Below, one piece after another: positions 30,637-42,600 of a DNA stretch of 64,000 nucleotides (position 1 is the stretch's first letter; each line of letters begins with the position of its first letter). Below the pieces are notes generated by a model. The model had not been told where the DNA came from, ran no database searches, and saw only the letters and a list, made by a program, of their open reading frames with translations. Source of the DNA: Agapetus fuscipes (lineage: Eukaryota > Arthropoda > Insecta > Trichoptera > Glossosomatidae); the NCBI GenBank assembly GCA_951799405.1, contig OX637345.1:7192001-7256000 (forward strand). Direction: 5' to 3'. The translations under genes and the position numbers were made by a program.

Positions 30637-33600
30637 CTATCCAGTAGACTCTGATGACACGGAGATGACAGTGGAATCGGCGCACATGGTTTTAAATTGA
30701 AGAGTCTCATCCAGGTCGCTGGACTGCCTGACCAGAGTGGTGTCCAGATCCACATTGTAAGTCAACAGGATCTCTTTCTGCTCCAGCTGGTCTAGGAGAA
30801 ATTTCAAGACTCCCTGGAAAGAGAAAGCGTAGTTCGAAAAAATCCTGATTCTTAATTTAGATCTTTCGATCTATGATTCACAAAAAACCTTCCTATCTGC
30901 TCAGAGATCGTAAGATGAGGACGTCCAACTATCTTTCCAGAATTGAGGAGGTCTTCCAGCTGGGCGTTGACCTATTGGCATCTCATTAGCTATGATGTGT
31001 GCAAGTCTTTCATAACTTTTTCTGGAGACCTAACCATAGTATAAAAAAAAACTAGAACGCTCACATGTCATGGGGAGTAAAAAATGTATGAATGCTTCCG
31101 TTTACGAATATTTGACCAAGCCTTCTTGTTTACTTGCTCTAGAAAAGGCATGAAATTTTACATTTTTATATTTAAGCATAATGTCATCCCGGCTTCACAA
31201 TTTTAAAGTTAAGTGTGTTTCTACCCCTCCCCTTCCATCAAAGATTTTCGTTTGATGAAATGTTTAGCCCTCAGTCCTTACATAGTACAAAATACATACA
31301 TAGATCACGTGGCCCCCAATATCATAAGAGTCTGACATGCCTGTACTAGAACACAACTGATCGAGGATTTCAGTTGCTAAGAATTGTTGATAATTGATAT
31401 TTTTTTAGTAACAATAAGCTGTCTTCCAGACTCACCGGTGTTTCCCTGAATTTGGAGAAATCCCACGCACTGTCATCTTCATCAGCAAAGCGCGCACAAA
31501 GACATTTGAGGATACGTTGATCTTCTTTACTCAGAACATCCAACAGTGAACTGTCCTTCATATATTCCCTATGTATCCTGGAAATCATAAACATGTTTGT
31601 AAGCAAGCAGAATTCATTGTCTTATAGGTTGGTATGAGGCTGAACCCCCACTTTACCAATGTCATCCCTGCTTTAGGAAGGTCGGTAAAAGTTATAAGGT
31701 TTGATTTAAGTACACGTGCAGCATGTGTAAGCGCAAGCTTACATGTGTCTGCTTGTGAGGGTGCATTAAATATGATCCTTAATTTTAATATATCTTTGCA
31801 ACTTAGATTATAGATTTATATAAATAAACCAAAAGCAAAGGGATCAAACGCTAATGGTCTAAGACAGGGGTCGGCAATCTTTTGAGTAGAAAGAACCAAA
31901 ATACAATTAACAAAATTTCAAAATTTGTAAAGAGCCACAAATGTGAAAAGCGAGTACAAGTGGCTGAGAGATAGAATCGGTGCCTTAATCCTCGTTAATC
32001 AAAAAAATGATGTAATTTTTTTCTTGCCAAGTTTTTTTAAATGAAAATACGAGTATTATTGCGCTGGAGCCGCACTTACGAAGCCAAAGAGCCAAATGCG
32101 GCTCCCCGGAGCCGCACTTTTTGCCGATCACTGGTCTAAGATAATAAAAGTGATGTCACACGGTCCGGGTAAAGACAGTACAGAGCGTCACAATGTGACA
32201 CTGAAGTGCACCGTGTAGCTTAGTTGTGTTTTGCATACGTAATTGAAAACAAGAAGAAGAAGAAGTTACTTCCTGATCCTGTGCCTGAGCGCCTCATTCC
32301 CGTGCAGCACCTGCAGGCTGCCCAGGTCCCCTGCCTGTGTGTGTGTGTGTGCCTGCAGCAGGGCCCTGCGGGGCACCAGCACACAGCAGCGCAGCTCCTG
32401 CCCGGCGCCTAGCACGGCTCTGCAAGGCTCCACCACAGTCTCCCCACTCAGGGCGCGATACTTCCCTGGACAACAATGGCAAACACTTGATCTGACTTTC
32501 ATTTTCACAATGTTGAAATAACTGTTAAGGCATTATGGGATGTGATTTCGGTATTCTCATATCACAAGGAAAAGTGGCGGTTGCATTAAAATTAAGTAAA
32601 GTAAGTGCGAGGGAGATAGTTTTTTCTTAAATAAGTTCGCGAAGAGGAATGCAATTCATCACACTATTTTGTTTGGCAAGTGTTAACATTATCAAGTAGT
32701 AATTTATAAATTTTTATTAGAACAAAATTATTATTAATATTTACGTAATGACATTTGTTGAATTAGGGTCCAAGTTATCGTCAAGGGGTCCAACGGGACT
32801 CGAACCAGCAAAGTTTTTATTTCAAATACACTAAATACAAAATACAAATACGATGGATCATGTCTACATTTTTTTTTGTCTCTGTTTGCAGATTCAATTG
32901 TACTACTGTACTGTTGATTTGTTTACTAGCTATTTTAAGTTTAAATTCAGGGTAAACAATATTTTTTACAAAGAAAGGTAGTGACTTGCAACAACCAAGG
33001 TGTAACCCACACAACTAATCAGTTGTCAACAAATAAATGAACCTGAAATATATTAGGAGATGAAGTATAAATACTCACATTTGAAGTTAACATTGATCAG
33101 CACAAATCCGGGAGCTGTTCCCTTATTCCAGATGGTGAATGGGACTTCCTTGACGGCCTCCGAGTCACTGAGAGAGCCCAGGGACAGGCCCAGGGTGCTG
33201 CCGTGCCTGAACACTCCGTCACGGAACACCAGCATGGACTTTTCTCCTACGCCATGAAGAGGCACCTGAATAAAGAGCAAACGATGAGAAAATGCACCTG
33301 GAACAAAGCTGAACATATATACAACTGATGAATGCATTGTCCACGAAGGATCCCATGTCGCATGTAGAACCAATTTATTTTCACAGGTAAAGAGGCCTGT
33401 AGCCAACCACTTCACTTGAAGTGAAGGTTTTCCATCTCCCGGGAAGCTGGTTCTCATTTTTATGAAGGCTCTGTAAAAGTAAGGTTTGAAATAAACACCA
33501 CATGTGAACCCTAAGCCTCTGGCATGGAACATAATCATTCTACCAATTAAGCTTTCAATTCTGAAGCATGAGGCTGGCGTGCTGTCCCCCGCCCCTCACA

Positions 33601-36600
33601 AGCCTGATCTCCCCACTATCACTGTCTGATGTATTGTAAAGCATGTTTCACCTTGCAGAGCAGCTGTCCCCCTTGTGCTGGGTGTCCCCCGCGCACCAGC
33701 ATGAGGCTGGCGTGCTGTCCCCCGCCCCTCACAGGCCTGAAGTCCACACGGAGGGAGCGGCACTCCTGGGGCTGCAGGGAGAGCAGCAGGCTATTGACAC
33801 TGCCATTGTCTGATAACAGCTGATAACAAGTAAACATAGATTAATTGCATAAATTTATTTGATTGTTTTTAAACAAGTTTACAAATTTGCAAGTTAATTT
33901 TAAATCTAAACTGATTTTTGACAAACAACTGTCGGTGTTATGGCCGCAGGGATCAAGTCAGGTTATTTGGAACCGGATAACGTTGGTTCGAATTCCGCAA
34001 CGATAACTTCGACCCTGGTTCAACAGATGCCGTTGCATGCACACAAGCTTCTGCTTTCGCATGAAGACAACTGGCCAGGCAAGATAGGTTGGTGGATTGC
34101 ATTCCTTTCCACGAATCTTTTTAAAAAAAAAAAAAAAAACTCCGGATGAGCCTTGGCTTCTTTTATACATTTTACTAGCATTGTTTTTTTCTTGAGTCCA
34201 TACTCCTATTGCCCACACAATTCTGTCCAGTAGTCTTGTTCTGGGTCTTTTCACTAGGGCTATTAATAGGGGGAAAAATGGAAAAGAAAAAAAAAAAAAA
34301 AACTGTCTGTGCGTTCATCATATAACATATAATGTTTGTTTTCGGACTCTGATAGTCACCTCTCGACAACTAATCTGTGGCAATAACCAACACACAAACA
34401 AAATCACAATATGTGTGCAAACTTCTTCAGGGGAGAGACAGATCAAATTAAAAATTTAAAATATGTAATATTGTAATATTGAAAACTAAGTTCTGTACTT
34501 TTAAAACATTATTCTTATCATTTTTTTATACATATGTTTTTTATTGTTTTTTTTTAACTCATTAATGTATATTATGGATATTATGTAATACTTACAATGA
34601 ATTTAAGAAACATTTTTAATAAAATTATGTAAAAGGCTTTCAAGCTGTTAAATATTAATAAATAAATAAAAATAAAAAATAAATATAAAAGTAATTCAAA
34701 CACTTTAAAACCCCTAGCAAAAGCAAACCGTTTTATTCTGAAATTTTTCTAATAAAAAAAACCTGTGTGTAATTGTAGAGGTTATTCAAAACCATGTGGC
34801 CTGCTATATTGACTAGCCTGACGTGCCGGAAATGATTTGCGAGCCATACTCTGCCCAAAACTGCACTAGACCATGACAAAGCATCATTATTCGTAATGTA
34901 AATCATACCCTGAAACTCTCTCCAGTCACGGCTGCACAGACTTTGATCTTCTTCTTGTCAGAAGTGTTCTTGAAAGAAATGTCACTAGTGAGGGAGTCCC
35001 CAACCTTCACCGATCCCCACGACATCTCTGTCTTGGTGGCTTTTATCTTTATATCCTGAAAGCACACAAGAAATTTAAGAAATTACATTTGATGGTGGTC
35101 TCAGAACTGCCAACGTTTGTGTTTTTTCCCATAAAACATAATGAAATTTAACAGTGTTATGAGTAAAGAATGACGTGTTATTGCTTTATATCTTTTTGAA
35201 ATGGAAATGTTTACTTTAAATAGTATAATATCGCCACCTTTAAAGTAAAACTGAGTAAGTGCTGATTCAATGATTTGAGAACTCGTGGGTAAAACATTAT
35301 ATTGTGTGTAACTTCTCATAGTAAGTGAACTAATAATAAGGAAGTGCCCATGACAAACTTCTAAACTACAGGATATTCACAATTTTTTTTGTGTTTTTTC
35401 TCGTAGAAATTAGGAAAAAAGGTACATTTATCTTAGAAACCCATGTTAGCTTAATACGAGTATGTCATTTATCCATTTTTATCTTTAAGGTATGGATATG
35501 TCAATTCTGCAGAGGTTTTGGCCACACCAAGAGGAAGAAAGATGAAGCTAGTTGCAATATGTCCGACAAACCCATAGCTAACAACTAGATAAAGAACAAA
35601 TTAGTCATACAGAATGAAAGACGGCTATATAGGATTTTTTTGAAAAACAGATAAACGGTTATAACGAGCATGAAGGGACCAACCAATTTTGTTTCTCATT
35701 ATTAAAGTGAGAAGATACAACTACTGCGGGAAATAAAAGCTTGCTTATTATTTATATTAGTTTGTCTCAATTTTTTGTATAACTATTATAGATTGTATTT
35801 TTTTTTTTTTTTTTATATATTTTTTAGGGTGGATTTATTTTTGATTTATTTTTGAGCAAAAAAGAAATAAATAAGTGAATTAAAACTTTGTTTCCATTTA
35901 AATTTTTTAAATAATTATTATAGATTGACTTACGTCTGCAGCTGACGCAGAACTTTCCACACTATAACAGGATTGCTGAGATTGGCATCTAGACGTCGCA
36001 TCATTTCCTATGACGTGCATGAAGACGGCCGTGTATGGAGACTCAAACACCAAAGATCTGAAAATTACATTAAAAGATATATTATGTGTTCTGAGAGATG
36101 TCTGGAGTCCATATTATGAGAGAAACAATCACTTTTCCCCTTTTATGTGGTTTTTTTAGTCTATTCCTGGGTCTTTGATTTGCACTTTTTTACACTTTAG
36201 GCACTTTCTACTCTATGGTCGCTTTTTCCCCATTTCCTGTTCCCTATTTCCAGTTTCCCCATAACCCGGTCGCAATTTTTCATAAAGCGTCATTTTCCCC
36301 TTGTGGTCACATGTCAGTTGATTTTACCTTCGAAAATTTGAGTGAATTGACAATATTCCTGGGCAAAAACATTTAAAAGAGTGTTATTTTACCATCTTGT
36401 GTCCTTGTGAACAATTAAAAACTAAAACAGGTGATATTGTGGTGGTTAAAAGTTCGCATACGTATTTTTGTTGGTTATGCCACGCTGTCATATTTACGAA
36501 AAACGTTTTTCGTTATTTTAACGGAGTTTTTACTTTATATAACATCAAAATCAATGTTATGAGTTGTGATAACAATAAAGGGCAACCTCTCGACGAAATC

Positions 36601-39600
36601 TCACAGGATTCAGGTGATGCGTCACTAAAACGCGGATACGACACTTCGGAATCAGGTTCACCGCCGCGGCGTCAGAAACGGCTGAGGGTTGTCTTGGACC
36701 CAAGGATAGATTATCTGGTTTCCCACATCGTGATGCTGACGAACGCAGTTTTCGGTGACTGGCCCGCCAGTTCTATGGGAAATCTCGTTGAATCGGCGGC
36801 AGGAAACTCTTCCAGCAACTTCCTCTAACAACCTTCGGGACTGGAAGAGAATGAGGAGGCCCAGGAAGAGCTACTGCTGAGCTTCCAGGAAGCCGCCACA
36901 ACGGTGGAAGAACCAGCTCACCCCAAGGCCAAGAGCAACAGGGTCGAAGCGCTCCAAAGGCTCCAGCACTTCGACAGTGAAAACTGGGCCGGAGTAAGGT
37001 ACGCCGAGGTACAGAAAAAGTACCTGGCAGAACCGGCGTTCGTCGACCTGGCAGTGAACGATGAACTTCGCCAGTGCGACGTAAGCTCCCCTATTCAGGC
37101 GAGCGGTCGTTTGCAGCCATGTCCCACGCCCTCCTCATCCAGAAAGAGGAGTTCCAGTCTGGGCTTCAGACCTTGGTCAACTGGGGAGCCCGGAGCGACA
37201 CGACCTTGGCGAGGAAAGCCCTTTTCGAAAAGGTCAAAACGCTGTTCGCTCTGGACTCGCCATACCAGGAAGTCTCGGAAGACATCCTCCAGACGGTATG
37301 GGGGAGGCGGACAGAGGCCCTCCAGTTCCGCAGGAAAGCTGTGCTAGGGCATGTTAAGGAAGAGCATGTGAGAGGGGTTAAACAAATTCCCGCCGAGTAC
37401 CGAACACTTGTTTGGCAAAGACAGTCTCACGTCTTTTTTCTCTAGAGTGGGGACCACCGACAAATTGTCAGTGAAGACCCAGTGCCCTCAACCCAGCACC
37501 TCATCGAAACCGCACGTTCCTGTACAGAAAAGGAATCAGTTTTTTAGAGGGCAGCAACGACCCACTGCGGAAAGCAATCGAGGCCTTTGAGACGCTCCAA
37601 ATTTCTCTTCAAGAGGAAAAAGGGCAGGGAATAACACACGGTCAGGAAATCTCAAAGGAGACAGACGGAGGCATCCACGAAAATGACAAGAAACCATTTC
37701 GCAGAGGATGCTTGAAGTCCTCCCTACAGGTTTGGACGTCACTCGGAGCACCAAACCACATCCTGAAGATGATAATCGGAGTAAGAATACCTTTCATCTC
37801 AATTCCCCCTCTGATATTACCACACAAAAAGACCTTAATGCTATACCAGACGAGTCCTTCACCCGAAATGGACTCTCAAATAAAGGAAATGACCGAATTC
37901 GGCGTTATAGAGGCCGCGGAGTCATCTCCCAGCTTCTTATCAAAAATGTTCCTAACACCCAAATCGGACCGTTCCTCGAGAATGATTTTCAACCTGAAAT
38001 CGTTAAACTTCTTCCTGGACCCGGTTCCGTTCAAACTCATAGCCACTACAAAGTGCCAGAGTTTCTGCAGCCAAACAATTGGTTGTCGAAAATAGACCTA
38101 TCGCAAGCCTTCTTTCATCTCCCAAGTGCACAGAAACATTGGAGATTTTTGCGACTGGTCTATCGAGGAGAATTACTTCAGATGACAAGTCTGCCCTTTG
38201 GCCTTTCATCTGCCCCCAGAATGTTTGCAACCCTTACAAATTGGGTAGCCCAACTACTGAGGCGACGAGGTATTCGGACAATCGTTTATCTCGACGACTT
38301 CCTCCTTGCGAGCCAATCCAAGGACGATCTTTGTCGGCAATCGCATCTAGCAGTAGATATCCTACAATCTCTGGGGTGGTATGTAAATCTCCAGAAGTCA
38401 GTGCTCTTCCCCACTCAACAATTAGAGTACTTGGGAATCGTTTGGGACACGCACAACAATTGCAAATTCCTTTCTTACCGGAAGCAAGAGGCATTGTGCC
38501 ACTCACTTCGAGCAATACTGACTTCTCGAAAATGGTCCTTAAAACTGGCGGAAAGTCTCCCAGGAAGACTAAACTTTGCCAGCTTCATGGTCGCCTCCAC
38601 TGCAGACAATTGCAGATAGCGAGCAGGCCACTGAAGCACCTGTCACCAAGTAGGTCTTTCTTACCGGAAGCAAGAGGCATTGTGCCACTCACTTCGAGCA
38701 ATACTGACTTCTCGAAAATGGTCCTTAAAACTGGCGGAAAGTCTCCTAGGAAGACTAAACTTTGCCAGCTTCATGGTCGCCTCCACTGCAGACAATTGCA
38801 GATAGCGAGCAGGCCACTGAAGCACCTGTCACCAAGTAGGTCTTTCTCACCGGAAGCAAGAGGCATTGTGCCACTCACTTCGAGCAATACTGACTTCTCG
38901 AAAATGGTCCTTAAAACTGGCGGAAAGTCTCCTAGGAAGACTAAACTTTGCCAGCTTCATGGTCGCCTCCACTGCAGACAATTGCAGATAGCGAGCAAGC
39001 CACTGAAGCACCTGTCACCAAGAGGGTCCATACAAATGACCGAGGACAGCTTACAAGAAATAGAGTGGTGGATAGGGAATGCGAACGAATCAAGTTCCAT
39101 CCACAGGGAAACCTTCGGACATTTCTTGACAACAGATGCGTCAGACTTAGCTTGGGGAGCAACTCTGGACGACTTGATGCTGTCAGGACAGTGGACCGTT
39201 CAACAAAAGAAGTAGCACTCCAACCGAAAAGAGTTGTTCGCTGTTTTTGCAACCCTGCAACGCACAGCGCATGACCTTTCCGGCTCCGAAATTCTGGTAC
39301 AATCAGACAACACGACAGTAGTCGCCTACATCCGCAAGGAAGGGGGCACCAGATCCAAAACACTCCTAAATCTTACTCGAGATCTGTTGACTCTGGCAGA
39401 CCAATGGGAAATCTCGCTAACAGCGCAGTACCTACCGGGAAGATACGGAGACGCGGATCACCTATCAAGAGGAAGATCCCCTCCAGAGTGGCATCTCTTA
39501 CCAACAGCAACGAAGGCCATTTTCAATCATTTCGGAGTACCAGATATAGACCTGTTCGCATCCACCATGGCACACATGAGTTCAACTTACGTGTCCAGAG

Positions 39601-42600
39601 ACTCCACAGACTCATGCGCAATCTTTCAAAACGCCTTCAGTCGGCACTGGCTCTACAATGTGGGTCGGATATTTCCTCCGCCAAACCTTATACCGAGGAT
39701 CCTGAGGCACCTAAACGGGGCGACCGGAACTTACCTACTCGTGGTCCCGAGGTGGCAGAGGGTCTTCTGGCGTCCAGACTAATTCGTCGATCACTCGTAC
39801 CTCCGATGCAAATACCGAACCTGGTGTCAGTACTAATTAACACATCAACAGGCAATCCACCACCCAGGATTCAGGATCTGGAAATGGAAGTGTGGAAAAT
39901 TGGGACTGGGGACAGTATCTTAAATTCCTGAAACGCGGAAGAGAAAAGACTGTTCCTGTCAGGATGGCGAGCTTCCCCACTCAACACATATAAACCTGCT
40001 TGGCAAAGATGGTGCCGCTGGATACTGGCGAATAATACCCATCCCAACACACCATCTCCTAATCAATTGGCAAGGTATCTAGCGCAACTGTTCATTAACG
40101 AAAAACTATCATACAGGACTATGCTGGTACACAAGTCAGCCATCGTAACCTTCTGCAACGCAATGATGGAAAATAATCTCAGCTCAGATTTCCTAGTGAA
40201 ATTAAATTTAAAAACATTAAAAGCACTAGCAATGGTAAAGATCAACCCTCCTAAGTCCCCTGTGTGGAATCGGCAGATAGTGAGAGACTGGCTAGTCAGG
40301 AACACTCCTCGATCAGATTCTCTCTATGAAGTTGCGTGTAGAACGGCAATCTTACTTCTGTTATCTTCAGGAAGAAGAGTACACGATCTGACCTTGCTAA
40401 ATATCACAGAAGGAAACATTCTCGACGAAGGCACATCAATTGTGTTAATTCCATTCTTTAGATCAAAAACAGATACCCTCAAACACCGACAATCTAATCG
40501 GAGACTTCTGGAATCCAAGGAACACAACGTCAACCCAGTCTTCTGGATAAGGAAGCTGATTGAACTATCACGCGAAAGGAAATCAGGACAAAATCTTTAT
40601 AACCTGTTCATCAGCACCCGAGTACAAGTGAAGGCAGCTGCAAGAACAATCATAGGAGGATGGGTAAAGAACACGCTAAAATCAGCAGGAGTAGAGGCCA
40701 CTCCCGGCAGCACACGTTCAGCGGTCGCATCACTTAATCCAATAAATAACATACTGGAAAGAGGCAACTGGAAAAAGGAAAACACTTTCAGAAAATACTA
40801 TCAGAAAGAGATGTTGAAACATACAGCTCCAGAAGATCTTTCCCTATTTCAACCAGTTAATATCAAATAAAGACGTCCCCGGTCACCAGGAGATAATAGA
40901 CAGATCTCTCATAATATGGACTCCAGACATCTCTCAGAACACATAATAGGGGAGTTTTACCTACCATTAAAACTCTTATTATGTTTCTATAGATGTCTGG
41001 AGTCCAGGTAACCCCTACCTGGTGTATTATGAGCTTTATGAAAAATTGCGACCGGGTTATGGGGAAACTGGAAATAGGGAACAGGAAATGGGGAAAAAGC
41101 GACCATAGAGTAGAAAGTGCCTAAAGTGTAAAAAAGTGCAAATCAAAGACCCAGGAATAGACTAAAAAAACCACATAAAAGGGGAAAAGTGATTGTTTCT
41201 CTCATAATATGGACTCCAGACATCTATAGAAACATAATAAGAGTTTTAATGGTAGGTAAAACTCCCCTATTATGCACAATATGTAAATCAATTATAATCC
41301 AAGTTGCAGAGGATGTACATGTCTACATTTGCAGTTCATGGGGAAATGACCAAGGATTTGCAGATAAGTAAGGTCTGCGCAAAGCTTGTGCCAAAAATGT
41401 TGAAAGAAGGTCACAAGGAACCTCGAATTTCATAGCTTCCTGGCCCGGACCACCGCCCTGGCAGTCTCTCACCCCCCTTATATTCTCAATTTGGCTCCTT
41501 ATGACTCTTTTGTGTTTTACTGACTGAAGAAACAGCTAAAAAAACGTCATCAAAAGCCATCTTACAACGTTCTCAAGAGACCTATCCTTCGAAGACTTGT
41601 TAAGTGTCTTCCAAGCATAGCAGAAACTTCTCCCTAAGTTTACTGATGCAAGAAGAGAGGATTTTGAAGGGTTTTGATCATTTGTACCAGTTCCATCAAT
41701 AAATCTATTATCACCAAGAAATGTGCATTACTTTTATATTAATCATATATAACTTACTGTTTAGTGACACCACTCGCAGCTTTAGTAATGGGATAAGAGA
41801 TCTTGACCACAGTAGTCTGCCGAGGCTCCAGCACCACATGTGTGTTGTCTATGGTAAATATGGGATTGTCTGTGGGCAGGAGAGTGATGTCCTCGCCCCC
41901 TCCAGAGTGATAGTCTGTCATAAACAGTTTGTACTCCATCCTAATGGCGCCAGCGTTGCATAGCTCTATGCTTTCAGATGACCCTGATAAAAAATAAAAA
42001 AATGACATTTGACGCAAATAAAAAGGAAATTTGTTGATGAAAGGACCTGTTTATAATTTAGTGATTAATGCTATTAACTGCATAAGGCATTGATGGAGTT
42101 GCACCGGAATACCTGCAGGAACTGATAATCCGGAAGAGTCTGAGCGAGAGGGAGCTCACTTTGCGATCTGTCGACAGTGCACTAACTAGTGTTAGTGCAC
42201 CATGCAGAAAAAAGAGCACAGTGTTTGGAAACCGCGCTTTCGCCGTTACAGAACCGTCCATTTGGAATCAGCTGCCCCCAGAAGTGCGCGCCAAGGAAGG
42301 AATTGAGAGCTTCAAGAGGGGAATGAAGACTCACTTCTTCACCGCCGCGTCAAGACTAAAAGTGCCCTTGCAGTGACAGTAATCACAAAACGGCGCTCTA
42401 TAAATCATCATCATCATCATTGAAATTTGAAAAAGATGGTTGTGATGATGGACCAAAGAGGCGCAGAATAAAGGGATGACCCAGGTAAAGGTGGCTGGAT
42501 GAAGTAGTGGCAGACTGCCATGCAGTAGGAGTATGGCACTGTAGGAGGAAGGCGTTGGACAGGCAGCGGTGGCCGTGGTTGATCAAGAAGGCTAAGACCC

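Larger units (their letters stand above)
36080..41274 (+). mobile_element. DIRS-type tyrosine-recombinase retrotransposon (5.2 kb, degenerate)
   Basis: Inverted terminal repeats of about 193 bp lie at 36096-36288 and 41033-41225 (AGATGTCTGGAGTCCATATT and its complement). Short unique extensions lie outside them: 36080-36095 and 41226-41274. An internal complementary region at 40905-41006 is the reverse complement of the extreme left end followed by that of the extreme right end, the diagnostic DIRS circle-junction layout. Between them are gag-like, RT-RNase H and tyrosine recombinase reading frames on the plus strand. No target duplication is expected for this class and none is seen. It is antisense to Spd-2, in the intron between exons 12 and 13. 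Confidence 0.92.

Noticed and set aside
35490..35588. Zinc-knuckle gene (CQFCRGFGH)
   Set aside because: Only one C-x2-C-x3-GH fragment and no flanking gag or RT; kept as a remark under the intron entry only.
38079..39215. 378-codon frame through the DIRS element
   Set aside because: Most of it is the wrong frame for RT; its length comes from the 186-bp triplication. Only its last part (LHGRLHCRQLQ onward) is the shifted RT/RNase H frame.
41721..41963. Plus-strand 80-codon frame
   Set aside because: Antisense shadow of Spd-2 exon 12.
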